Part shown: in pieces, positions 24,440-34,912 of the stretch
Layout of the letters: each line of letters opens with the position of its first letter
Position numbering within the stretch: the first letter of the stretch is position 1
Source: Reticulitermes lucifugus
Taxonomy: Eukaryota; Arthropoda; Insecta; Blattodea; Rhinotermitidae
Direction: 5' to 3'
Assembly (NCBI GenBank): GCA_026260175.1
Contig: JAKCWW010000261.1
Coordinates: forward strand, 45,642-109,641
DNA length: 64,000 bases
The notes under the pieces: model-generated
The model's database searches: none
What the model was told of the DNA's origin: nothing
The model's input: only the letters and a program-made list of their open reading frames with translations
Program-made: the position numbers and the translations under genes

Positions 24440-24650
24440 CAGTCACTTTACTTCACGATCTTGGTTCGTTTCCCAGCAGGACGGAATTACTATCTTTCCA
24501 GCCACGTTCACACTGGCTTTGGAGTCCATCCAGTCTCCTATCTACTGCATTATTTGGGTAAAGTGACCGGAGCATGAAGCTGAACATTCACGCCAACCGA
24601 GTGATGTCAAGAATACCTGAGCGTAACTTCACTGAAATTCCCCCTGCGCG
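24440..24650 (+). repeat. SINE-3 copy lacking its 3' end
   Basis: A degraded B box (ttggttcgtttcccagca) is followed by ctttggagtccatccagtct and gcatgaagctgaacattc, blocks shared with the copy at 54530-54780. Confidence 0.65.
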
Positions 24651-25924
24651 ATTCTGACGCGTAAGGATAAGTTTACATTTGAACAACAAAGAAAATGAAC
24701 TTTAAGGGCTGCAAGGAGGTGAGGGTGAAATTTGCAAAGAAGCCGGTGGACAATGAAGAACCGGACCGCCATGCTACGAGCTGTAGCAGGCACGCACCAA
24801 ACCTGATTCCTGCTCTTTCTGTAACGGGCAACTGGGCTAGTCTACAGAGAGTCCCATAAGTCCCACCTCTCAGAAACGTATGAATAATAATGAAGATCAT
24901 TTCTATTGCTCGTTAGGTGCAACTGAAATTTTACGTCTTGTCTAAATCCCGTAATATACGAAGGCTCCCTAGGTCATAACAATTAAATTAGAAGTATTTA
25001 CAACATTAAATGTAGTTCATTTCATCTACAGAATTATTATTATTTTTCAACATAATATCCAAGCACACTGATACATTTTTTTTCCTATCTTGTCACGGGA
25101 TTAAAAATTCGGTCACTGTATAAATCGGAATTTTGCATTCGCAACCATTCACGAATACAAATTTCCACTTCCGTATGACGGACAATTGTGCCAAGCTAAA
25201 ATAAACACATCAGTCTTACTGGGGATTATGTTGAAATGTAATGATATGTCACAGAATTAATTACTACACATTTAACGTTGTAATAACTTCCCATTAATTT
25301 TTAAGGCCTAAGGATACATATTTACTGAGTATTTCTCGTAAGTCGCAGAGGTGTAGTTAACTGTGATGACTTAAGAGACTTCTCACTTTTAAATCTGGAA
25401 AGACAGACGGCGTGTTCCTGCGTGCTTTTCATAGTTTTCTTCCGTATACGCACGCAAGTTCCGAGACAGGCAAGGAAGGACCTCTGTTTTTCAAAATTCC
25501 CAAATTATTAACCACAATCACCAATCAATTCGAAAAAAAATAAATTATGAAAAGCGTAATTAAATTAAACAAAAATCAAGCAACCAGCCTTAAACCTCTC
25601 TCATTACACTCAAGTGTTCACTCCAGCAGTCAAAAAATCACTTGCTGATGTGACATCTCAATTTATAGTACAATGTCTCTAGATTTATTTTTAAAAATCT
25701 TGATGTTATAACTCCTTCTGACAGCTACGTACAAGTCTCAAAGCGTTTAACGACATGAGGTGTTTTGAATAAAATTTGATACCCATAATTTCCTTCATGC
25801 GTGCTGCATAATCCACCCACCACCTCATCAATGGAGTTACATGTTCTTGAATTAATATTAAACGAACACTACCATTTATAAACTCCTGATTTTAAAACTT
25901 TCAACTCTACTGTCACTTTATGTT
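24651..25924. other. No gene seen
   Basis: AT-rich. The minus ORF at 24673-24900 has no recognisable domain. Confidence 0.4.
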
Positions 25925-26110
25925 TCCAAGTCGCGGTTTAGTGGTTAGAACTCCCGCTACTTCTTTGGTAGGTTCCAGGTTCGATTCTCAGCACGGAGAT
26001 ACCTTATCCTGATTAACCTTGCACGTGATTTTCTAATTTTGTCCACGCTTATGATTGGATAGCACTTTGAAATAGGCTACTATCCCTTCATTTCAAATAA
26101 TTCAGAATTT
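25925..26110 (+). repeat. tRNA-headed SINE, single good copy (SINE-5)
   Basis: A-box region gcggtttagtggttagaact and B box ccaggttcgattctcagc are both readable and spaced as in tRNA. The body contains ggctactatcccttcatttc, similar to 12665-12870. Cloverleaf folding is poor and a SINE body follows, so this is not a tRNA gene. Confidence 0.6.
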
Positions 26111-27931
26111 ATCCTTCAGAATCTATTCGATGCAATATAAAGAGTCCAGCAGAAAAGAGTCGTCTAATAGATAAATAATTTAGCAACTTTTTCTCCTAGG
26201 TCCAAGTATCTCCTTTAGAATCATGTACAAGAACGCCTTGCTTTAAAATGTAGCAAAGTGTAGAACCTCTGGGACACGCTGTATCGTGCGTGGAGCGCGT
26301 CCGATTTGTCTGCGGAAAGCCGCAGGCCACCCACCCTCCCGCACTTGTGATCAATTGAAGCTAACTAATTCTTCCCGTGGGAGGAATCGTTGAGAACTCT
26401 AGCAAAGCAAACCTGTCCTCTGCAGCTCAATTTGCAAAAGATCGTTTCGTTTTGCACAACTGATGTGGTTACTTAGTCCTAGGTTCAAATCCCGTTATGC
26501 TGATGAAGTCAGACTTTTAACCGCCTTTCTTGTAACAAGTTTAACCCAGCATTGATATATAATGAAAAGGATTTCTTAAAAGGTTTTGTCAGTTGCCAAG
26601 TAACAAGGGTGCTTAGGTAATAAGTGGAATAGAAAGTGGTTTAGTGTTATATATAAATATTACAGACAAGCAGGTATGTTATGATAAACACGTAATGAAT
26701 AAATTCATAATATAAACCATAACTTCATAGAACACTTTTCTTAATGAGAAGTTGACAAAAACTAGGTGAGTATAGTCACTGTGTAATTATTCGTAAATTT
26801 TAATTACATTCCCTAATTTCAAATATTAGTTTTTTTTCATTTAATCGTATATGATAAATATTACTGAAGATGAGTTACTCATATCTTATAATCATAAGTA
26901 AATTAAAAATGTTCAGTTAGTCTGAAGGATACAACGATGATACTCGGCGAAAATATTCTATTAAAACGCGCAATGTACCGTAAAATCACAAATATGGAAA
27001 AAATTATTACGTCTTTTTTTTCAAAAGGCACACTTATAATAAGCACGAAAAATATATTTTTTAATAATTTTTAAACTTGCATAACGATTAAGAAATGAGC
27101 AATGAAATTGCACAAAACCATTACACATCGCGCCCACACGTGTCTGAGACTAAAAATACCCTACTACCTTGAACCTGAGACACAACCTTTTAACGTTTCA
27201 AAATATCGTATATACGGTTGCGTCTTACATTTGGTGGCGTCTAAAATCGATGGCAAAACCTATATGTATAGCTAAAGCTATTCATGTTTATGAGACTAGT
27301 CATGAGACAGATAGTAAACACTGATATGACAATCATGAAAGTTCCAAAACATTAAGGCATACTTCTGTTCTTAAAAGTGTCATTACGGGTGACACTACTT
27401 AAAGCACCTCATGGGGGCTTGGAGGCTGAAACTAGCAAGTAGCTTTGTTATTAGCTAATACTCTGCGATGGACTCCAGTCACCCTTCAGTGTTACACCTA
27501 TGCTCATTTTTGCTATTTAAAAACCTTTCTCACAATCAAAACGCAAGAAAAAATTTTCGGTGCGAATAGTTGACACTGTTAGACATTTATTTACCACGTC
27601 AGTTCGCTGTTGGATATGCTTGGTGCTTCAAATGGGTGAATTTCAATCCGTACACAAAATTTCAAGCCTCAAATATCGTAATTGCCACTTGTTAGTGTCT
27701 TCGACAACTGTTCCACTATGACGCGGCATTAAAACGAACAGCCATTATATAAGCAGCAGAGTACACGGCTGTCATGATTTAGAAAGCGACTCAGACCAAT
27801 GTGTGAACCACCGTTGTGAGACTGGATGCAAAAGTAAAGGACACAGTGAATAGATAGACTTGTGTAATTTAGATTTTTAGTTATGATTTTTTATTAAAAC
27901 AAAAAAGATTTATTTGGATATTCAGATTTCC
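26111..27931. other. No gene seen
   Basis: AT-rich with a possible isolated B box near 26481 (aggttcaaatcccgttatgc), perhaps another degraded SINE head. A plus-strand donor at 26766 (aactag|gtgagt) lacks a credible exon. Confidence 0.4.
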
Positions 27932-28221
27932 AGGCACTGCTCTACAAGCCGGAAGGTAGCGGGTTCGATTCCCGATGGTGTCATTGGAATTTTTCATTGA
28001 CATAATCCTTACGGTCGCACTATGGCCCTGGGGTCGACTCAGCCTCTAACAGAAATGAGTACCGGGAAACTTTTCTGGGGATAAAGGCGGCCGGTGCGTA
28101 AGGCTGACAACCTTACCACCTTCATGTGCCGATTATCTAGAAATCTGGGAGCCTCAATCTCCTGGAACCCTAAAGGCCTGTCCAGGCCTGTAATGGGATT
28201 GCTTTACCGTATGCTTTATTG
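27932..28221 (+). repeat. SINE-2 copy, 5'-truncated, with target duplication
   Basis: Begins inside the tRNA head (ctctacaagccggaaggtag), has a clean B box (gggttcgattcccgatgg) and ends gggattgctttacc. The flanks agatttcc at 27924-27931 and 28222-28229 are an 8-bp direct repeat. Confidence 0.9.
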
Positions 28222-28494
28222 AGATTTCCGATTGCAATATACTTTCTATAAACACACAAAGAAATTAAGGGTATGTCGTACAATCGATAGTGTCTTAGAC
28301 TCGAGTAAAAAAGGTAGGAAGTCAGAAACAGAGACTAAAATTCTGTGTCGTAGCCAATAACTATCAACGCATAAAGAAACGGAAATGCTGAGTTTCATTG
28401 TTTCTTACCGTAATGTAAACTAATTCTGCGAAATAACGCTTAGCAACTATGTAAAATCTGTTGCTAAAGATAAAGAACCTTCCTGCTAGGTTGG

Positions 28495-28735
28495 TAAAAA
28501 GCAAAGTTGTCCCTGCGCAAACCAAGAAAGCATATCACAGAGTCGATGTAGAGCTCTACGCATTATAATCCACAACAATAGTTGGACGTGAATGGTCAGA
28601 TTCACGTTCCCGTTGCTTTGCCCTTGGACAGGCTCCAGAGCCATCCAGGGTACTTCAGAGAAAGAAAAAGGTCTCTTAATCCTGCCGGGAACCGAAATAC
28701 GATTCTGCGTTTGTCCAGTTCGTAAACATTTCTCA
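28495..28735 (-). repeat. SINE-3 copy, diverged
   Basis: On the plus strand: gcaaagttgtccctgcg, aagaaagcatatcacagag, gattcacgttcccgttgc and cctgccgggaaccgaaatac follow the family order. The A-box end is missing. Confidence 0.7.
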
Positions 28736-28739
28736 GGTG

Positions 28740-29656
28740 GCTCTCGTTAAAACTAAATAGTAATATGTGGGATACTTGACTAGATTCGGATGGCTCAAGA
28801 CAGTGTCCAGTTACACGTTCTTGTTAATTTTTTGGGGTTAAAAAATGTTTGGGGTTTCTTGACCAGATGACTCACTGATACAATATAGTTTTCTCGCCGC
28901 GAAAGTTTTAAAACTTAGACTCACTGATAATTGCACCTCTACTCCTTTGAGTTAGTTTAACTCATTAAATCACGAATAAGCGTAACTCTTCGTGCTCCCG
29001 ACAATACTTGCCAGGACATTTATATCCCTCTCTTTACAGTCTCCATAGCAGAGTCTGAAAGGGCCCCGCATGCGGATGGGCGTGACAGGTCTGTGAATGA
29101 CAATCTTCTGTCCCACGGAACAAGAATGAGAGAAAATTCATTTGAGCTTCTGGTTGACTGAATTCTGAAGGAGTCTGCTAAACATAATGCCAGGGTTTTC
29201 AATGAAGAAATGAATGTGGGGGGTCGGTGTTCTGTGTTCAGTTCCAGGGGGCGCATGACAGAAGTCAAGAGGGCGTGATGTTTCGTTTTCCGTCTTGGCA
29301 TTTTCCTGTAGGTTTATAAGGGTTTTACAAACTTCTTTTAGAGACGCGGCGCTTCATAAAAGTTCTGCATAAGACGCTGCTTAGCCAGCTTTCCAAAACA
29401 AATAGAAAAATGTTATGGTGCAAAAGTTTTTTTTTAAATTTTCATACAAAAAAAAGAACTATCACTGAATAGGTAGAACCAGTCTATTAATGTCATCTGC
29501 GAAAATAATTAATTGGTTCCAACTAAATTTAATAAGGTAGTCAACACTAAACCTTCTAGAGCATCTACTTTTCATGAAGCCTAAGTAAGAGTAAAACTTT
29601 ATAATTTTTACCTGTAAATTTGACAACTTACGAAGAATTGTCACAGAACAAAACCA
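28740..29656. other. No gene seen
   Basis: The minus ORF at 29020-29301 (93 codons) lies in a slightly GC-richer patch but has no recognisable domain and no splice sites that fit. Confidence 0.4.

Positions 29657-29691
<35 letters not shown>
29657..29691. repeat. (ATT)n microsatellite forming the LINE-F 3' tail
   Basis: Eleven or so ATT units immediately at the 3' end of the minus-strand LINE-F. Confidence 0.95.
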
Positions 29692-29692
<1 letters not shown>

Positions 29693-29975
29693 GTAGTATG
29701 TCTTGCGACAGGTCCGTACCCTCTTCCAAACCTAACTCTCTACAGAATGCGATTTAGTGTTTCGTCTTTCAATTTCCGGTATCTTTTCTATTCCTTGAGG
29801 GCATCCAGTAGCTGCTTAAGTCTTCTTCCTCGTCTTCCCATCCCTTCTATTTTCCTTTAATAATGTGTTTTATAAGGCAGTTTCTAAACAAGATGTGACC
29901 AATTCAGTTAGCCTTCCTTCTTTTTTGTATATAGGCTGTTCGTTTCTTTTTTGACTCTATGTAATATTTCATCCA

Positions 29976-30361
29976 TGATAAGTGGGTACCTGTCACCACA
30001 GCATGGCGCGTCCTAAGGCTGCGGATGGAGGAACGACCTCCGGATATGGAGGGTAGCTGCGAACACATTGAATAATCAGTCGCGGACAGCCGACAAGGGG
30101 TGGTCCTCCAGCTTGGGGGTTGGGCGAGGTGCTAAAAAATCCTCACCGTAAAAAATTTCCATGTTACGAAACAGATCACAAAGCCTCGAACCTGGACTAA
30201 TTCTTTGGTACAACTTAAGCTCAGGACAGGGACAGGTGGCGGGGTCTTGTGAATGCGGTAATGAACCTTCGGGTTCCATAAAACGCGGGGAATTTCTTGA
30301 CTAGCTGACGACCTGTTAGCTTCTCAAGAAGGACTCTGCTCCATGGAGTTAGTTAGTTAGT
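29976..30361 (+). mobile_element. Internally deleted LINE-E, with target duplication
   Basis: The insertion is flanked by tatgtaatatttcatcc (29959-29975) and tatgcaatatttcattc (30362-30378), 15 of 17 identical. Its left part (gtcaccacagcatggcgcg, ggtggtcctccagcttgg) looks like a LINE 5' leader that I recall from cockroach repeats. Its right part is the LINE-E C-terminus and 3' UTR (tgaatgcggtaatgaacctt, gaatttcttgactagctga), ending in agttagttagtt. Almost the whole coding region is absent, so it is a short non-autonomous derivative about 386 bases long. Confidence 0.8.
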
Positions 30362-30529
30362 TATGCAATATTTCATTCTTCACACGATCGGTCCAGCTCC
30401 AGCACCACACTTCAAAAAGGTCAAGGCATTTCTGATCTGTTCCCCGAAGTGACCAATTTTTCTGCGCCCTATAAAGCTATGCTCCGACAGTAGCATACTT
30501 TCGTAAGGTGTATTGCCTACTTCATGTTA

Positions 30530-30812
30530 AAGGTAAAGCAATCCCTATACAGGCCTGGACAGGCCCCAAGGAATCTAGGAGGTTGAGGCTCCCAGAATTT
30601 CTAGAAAATCGGCACATGAAGGTGGCAAGGTTGTCAGCCCTAGGCACCAGTCGCCTTTACCTTTTTCAGAGGAGATAGTTCTCGTACTCATTTCTGTTAG
30701 AGGCAGAGTCAACCTCAGGCCCATAGTGCGGCCGGAAGGATTAAGTGAATCAAACCCGCGACCTTCCGGCTTGTAGCGCAGGGCCTCAACCAACTACGCC
30801 ACCGCGTACCCC
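30530..30812 (-). repeat. SINE-2 copy, near full length, with target duplication
   Basis: On the minus strand the head reads gtggcgtagttggttgaggc with A box, and the B-box region reads gcgggtttgattcac. The body ends at gggattgctttacctttaac. The 11-bp flanks are acttcatgtta (30519-30529) and atttcatgtta (30813-30823), with one mismatch. The minus ORF at 30575-30793 is the familiar SINE translation ([12 protein letters not shown]), not a gene. Confidence 0.95.
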
Positions 30813-30823
30813 ATTTCATGTTA

Positions 30824-31376
30824 CACAGTCTAAGGTAGGCTGTCTAAACTAAATAGGTATAGAGGCTTGTTGGATACCCCTGCCGTATAGAAACGACTGC
30901 TGGCGGCTTAAAATGAATGAAGCTCCTGTGCTGAATTCGTGATAAGTTCAGCAGAAGTTTCATGCCAGGATTTGTCGAGTAAGATTTTCAAAGGCTAAAT
31001 TTTATACTTAATATCAGACTTTAAATTAGTCTGTACCTTCCAAGTAGTTAAATTTCGCTAAACATATACAATAATTATAATCAGACAAAACAGAGAAAGT
31101 AAGACAAAAAAACAGAAAATAAATAAGAAAAATTATAAATTTTTCTTTCGTCGGCTTAGATTCCATGAATTTAAGTAAGGAATTGTAAATCAGAAAACAC
31201 TCGTCAGGCTTGATTTTATAAGTTTCTTGAGGAAATTTGTTGACACATCCTCTGTCTTACAGGATCAATTCTGTGACAATGGCCTATAAATCACAACAGC
31301 TCTTTCTGCTTTAAGTGAGATTCTTTGGCAGTAACTGTAAAGGTTACATTCTTCAGGGATGTAGCACTCTGATATA
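30824..31376. other. No gene seen
   Basis: May begin with more of the host LINE-F beyond the SINE-2. Otherwise AT-rich. Confidence 0.35.
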
Positions 31377-31448
31377 ACTGAGGAACGCACCTTTCAGATG
31401 GGTGCACTACGTTCCTGTAGGGTACAGTGCGTCACACCCCAGAAGACC
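31377..31448. repeat. Family D right end with a small hairpin
   Basis: Ends tacagtgcgtcacaccccag then aagacc, equivalent to the terminal block of other copies. aggaacg and cgttcct pair across about 20 bases at its left. Confidence 0.6.
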
Positions 31449-33603
31449 GTAAACTTCACAGCTCTCTCTCAGCCAGTCTCTACGTTTCTCATCCACACTT
31501 AATTTAATTTTTTCTAATTTTATAGGCTTACACAGTGACAACACAATAATTATAACCCATATGTACCGTGCTCTAAATTTTAATATAACATTCCCTCATG
31601 ACCACGTGTAGACTGGAAATGGAGATATTAATTTTCACGAACTTCGTTCCATGAAAAAAAAATTAAATTGTCAAAATCAAGTACATACTCAGGGACTGGA
31701 ACAAATGACAAAAAAAGTGCATTACTTTTTAAAGCCATTGCAATGAACATCCTTCGGAAAACACGCAGGATTCTGAAGAAGTAACTGTTTTGAAAAATAT
31801 ATATGAAGAAAAAAGGTGTAGAATATGAGACATCATTCATATTGTGGACATTGTTGAGTTTGTCTTTGGGGGAGGCGCATGGAAAATGAAAGTGCTAACT
31901 TATGATGTGGGAACAACAATAGCGACACTTACAGCAGAGTCATGAAATTAAACAGCAATAAAGCTATGCAATTGTTATTATGATAGCACGGTTTCCGCGC
32001 AAAATATTTTGTTCTGTTTGCGGTGCTGACGAATTTTTCTTACTTTACGCGACAAATGTGCAAGATAAATTGGTAGCTGCAATAGTCTGTTATTAAATGC
32101 AAGCAATTCTAGCCCTTCGGAACACCGAAATGATCTAAGCCAGCAGCAACAGCGTTTGCTTGTTTCCCTATGTACGCAGCATAAAGCACCAGAAAGCCTC
32201 TTGCTTCCTTTTATAACCCTAAAGTTACCGATTATAAAGTTACACACCTCTACACGAGTTTCTACCCTAACATAAATTTCCACGAAGCTGCAGTGAAGGT
32301 CCGCAAAAATTTGCATGTCAAAAGTTTGCCGATTTAGGAAACATAATATGCTGCACGAACAGAAAACAGGTTGCTAATATGGTCGTAAAAAATCTGCAGA
32401 GTTTACAATTGTGAAGCTACTGTTCCCGTGATAACATTTTTATTATCTCTCTCTATCTCTTTTCCTCGCTGAAATTTTGAGGCAGTACGAACTCTTAGGT
32501 AAATACCTACAGACGTTTCTTTAAATCGGGTATCGGACAGAACATAGGAAAACTCATTTTGATAAGGAAATGCATGAGAATAATGGTATACCTAGTATTA
32601 AGATGGATCTTAATATTCTTTGTTAAATTCTTAAGTTACATGGTGTTGAGTAGGAGAATATGGTTACAAATTGGGTAGAGAATGAAAACAAAATATTCTA
32701 GTTCTACTGTTATGCGATTTTTTAGGTAAGTTAGTTACTTATGTTGTTAATTAATTAGTTACAGATTAGTTAATTGGTAAATTATTTAGTCAACAAATAA
32801 TTATTCAGAGAATTTTGAAATCATCATTACTTAGTAATTTAGTACACTCATACGGGTAATTCTAAGTAATTTACTTAAATTGACTACGTTATTGTGTCAC
32901 TCTCACTTAAAAGTTACAAAGGTATTTAATGAATTAAACAGTTAAATTAATCCTGCTTCCAGTTATTGAAGACGAACAAATACATGTTTAGTAAACAAGC
33001 TGATGTGCTAACCGCTCGTACTTCCAGGAAGCTATATGCTAGTTTCGGTAATAAAAGAGCGAGGCTGACCATCACCCCCTAATTCAGAAGCAATGGCTTG
33101 CGGCGTTCATTAATGAGGAGCCCCAGTTTATTTATAATAAGCACCACACCGTCTTAATCACCACTGGAACGAGTTCTGCCAGTAATATTATACCTTGCCG
33201 CCTGCCGCTTCTCTTTATATATAATTGTTACGCGGGTATGGCCGTCATCATGCAGCTGCGGGCTGCATTAGGAAGCGAACAGGCATGTAGGACCCTGTCG
33301 ACATAAATATGCGAACTTCTTCAAAATTAACCGTCCAGTTCATGTACCTTGTAGCAGTCATTCACAGGCTACAGTCAATTTCAGCACAAATTGGAGTTTT
33401 CGTCACAATCACGGGACTATCATTTTGGAAAAGCACATGTTAAGATTGAAACACTGCAGTATCAATTATTTCACTCTGTCAGCTGTCCTTTTTTGCGTCA
33501 TTGCTATATAGGCACACTACGAAAAGTCGACAGTGCTCGAAAGGCGGGGAAAAAATAAATTTACGCTACGCTCTACTTCGAAAAAGTCTGTCCACTTTCC
33601 TGT
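31449..33603. other. No gene seen; one 112-codon ORF
   Basis: The minus ORF at 31978-32316 is basic and Cys-containing (HRETSKRCCCWLRSFRC). It has no recognisable domain and may be chance. 32700-32830 is an AT-rich stretch with many ttagtt words. Confidence 0.4.
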
Positions 33604-33727
33604 ATTATAGCTGATCACTCGTTCAGAGCAGTCCTACCGGGTTTGTGTGTCTAATTGAGTGTGATATAGAAACGTCAACAATGATGCTGCCTAGGCACGA
33701 TATCGGGTGTCGCGCCATAGGAAAAAA
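33604..33727 (+). repeat. SINE-1 copy, 3' body only
   Basis: gatcactcgttcagagcag, tcctaccgggtttgtgtgtc and gtgtcgcgccataggaaaaa follow the SINE-1 order. The tRNA head is absent. Confidence 0.85.
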
Positions 33728-34207
33728 TTGATGAACAGGTCATAAATTGAATGATTCAGTAACCGTTGAAGTAACGCAGGTTTACAACACCAAGAACTGG
33801 AGATCCAAATTTTGTGTGACAGAAATGACGTGAGATCTCCTGAGGAACGGACAGAAGTTACTTTTGGCTGCCTGTAGCCCACTCCCGAATGCCCCCCCCC
33901 GCCCCCTTTCTATCAAGGGGAGTAAGCACTTTCAACCTATGTGTGAAAACATCAGCTTGATCAACAAAAACACAAAGTTAAGACTCTGCACAGATTTGTT
34001 CTGCTCCAGCACTGCTCATGTCGTCAGCACTTCGAAGCTCAATAAAAACTCAAGCAGACTCTGAAATGTCCCTCCAGCTGCCAATGGAACTATTTTACAT
34101 TCACAAGTTTTTCTAACGTTAAAAGCAGCAAGATAAATGTTACACACATTTTATTTAAATTATTACTTGAAGTTGCTAAGATAGGGTACGGATTTCACTT
34201 TACCCTC
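33728..34207. other. No gene seen
   Basis: Contains a C9 run with a further GC stretch at about 33892-33906. The plus ORF at 33864-34064 has no domain. Confidence 0.35.
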
Positions 34208-34243
34208 AATCTAATTACAAGAGTTTATCTAATTACAAGAGTT
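34208..34243. repeat. Tandem duplication of an 18-bp unit
   Basis: tctaattacaagagttta is followed directly by tctaattacaagagtttg. Confidence 0.9.
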
Positions 34244-34254
34244 TGAATTCGGTC

Positions 34255-34450
34255 AATGTTGTGACCAGGTCACTCTTTTCTCTGAAGCGACCAGACGGGT
34301 TCTTTGCCTCAACAAGCCTCCTCTTTATTGGAAACAGGAGAATATTACGCCCCAGGAATAAAGCAGCAGGAGCTTAATATTAACCACTTACTTCCATCTA
34401 GTAACGAGTTTAAGAATGTATTGAGGTGAACTTCCACTCCCCATACGCAT
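34255..34450 (+). repeat. SINE-3 copy, diverged
   Basis: Late blocks acttacttccatctagtaa, gagtttaagaatgtattgag and tccactccccatacgca match the 3' body at 54695-54760. The head is missing. Confidence 0.6.
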
Positions 34451-34504
34451 TTGCTAATCTAAAAGTAGGAAACCCTGTAAGAGGCTCTTTCCTAAGCCAG
34501 GAGA

Positions 34505-34690
34505 AGCCGTTCCACGATCTTCCACCTTGTTTTTTAAAAACATTTTAATATTATCCTCTCGTTTATGCCTAGGATATCCAAGCGGTCTCTTTCCTTTAGG
34601 TTTCCCTATCAAAATTATGTATGCGTTTCTCTTCTATCCCATGCGTGACGCCTGTTCCACCCATATAATAGTCCTTGATGTGATGTTTGG
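34505..34690 (-). mobile_element. LINE-E fragment
   Basis: Minus-strand match to the NI-MDL to GKPEG region (plus strand cattttaatattatcctctc, ggtttccctatcaaaattat). Truncated at both ends. Confidence 0.75.
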
Positions 34691-34819
34691 TTGAATAAAA
34701 ATCTGGAAGCTTCTTACTATGTAATTTTCTCGAGCCACCTGTTGCTTCCTCCCTCTAAAGCCCAGAAAGTATCTCTTCTGTGAACAACGGTGTTCTCACG
34801 GCAGTAAATGTGAACACTA

Positions 34820-34912
34820 CGATCTTCTGGGACGTAACGCCGTGTAGTTTGTCAAATAGGTAACAACTTTTCAGGACAATCTGCTGTCTTTTTTCTTCTT
34901 CAGGATAGAAGA
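34820..34912 (+). repeat. Foldback repeat family D copy
   Basis: gatcttctgggacgtaacgc, cgtgtagtttgtcaa and a decayed cttcttcagg follow the family order. Confidence 0.75.

Larger units (their letters stand above)
29657..30529 (-). mobile_element. LINE-F fragment split by a nested insertion
   Basis: The 3' part is 29657-29975 and the 5' part 30362-30529. On the minus strand the 5' part decodes to a stretch with IGRRKIGHFGE, then LTFLKCGAGAG and then a WTDRV..E-like block in decayed form. The 3' part decodes to the LLD.L..KYRKLKDE C-terminus. The split falls in the VKNE region, where a 17-bp near-duplication flanks the inserted LINE-E. It is 5'-truncated with several frame breaks. Confidence 0.8.

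Noticed and set aside
25925-26010. tRNA gene
   Set aside because: A and B boxes are present but the stems do not pair properly, and a SINE body follows. The same holds for the other tRNA-like heads.
30575-30793. Minus ORF with [12 protein letters not shown]
   Set aside because: It is the conceptual translation of SINE-2, bounded by its target duplication.
31978-32316. 112-codon minus ORF as a gene
   Set aside because: Basic, Cys-containing peptide with no domain, no splice sites and ordinary local composition. Chance is the simpler reading.
32700-32830. Telomere-like ttag repeats
   Set aside because: The words are irregular ttagtt and attagtt, not the insect TTAGG array.
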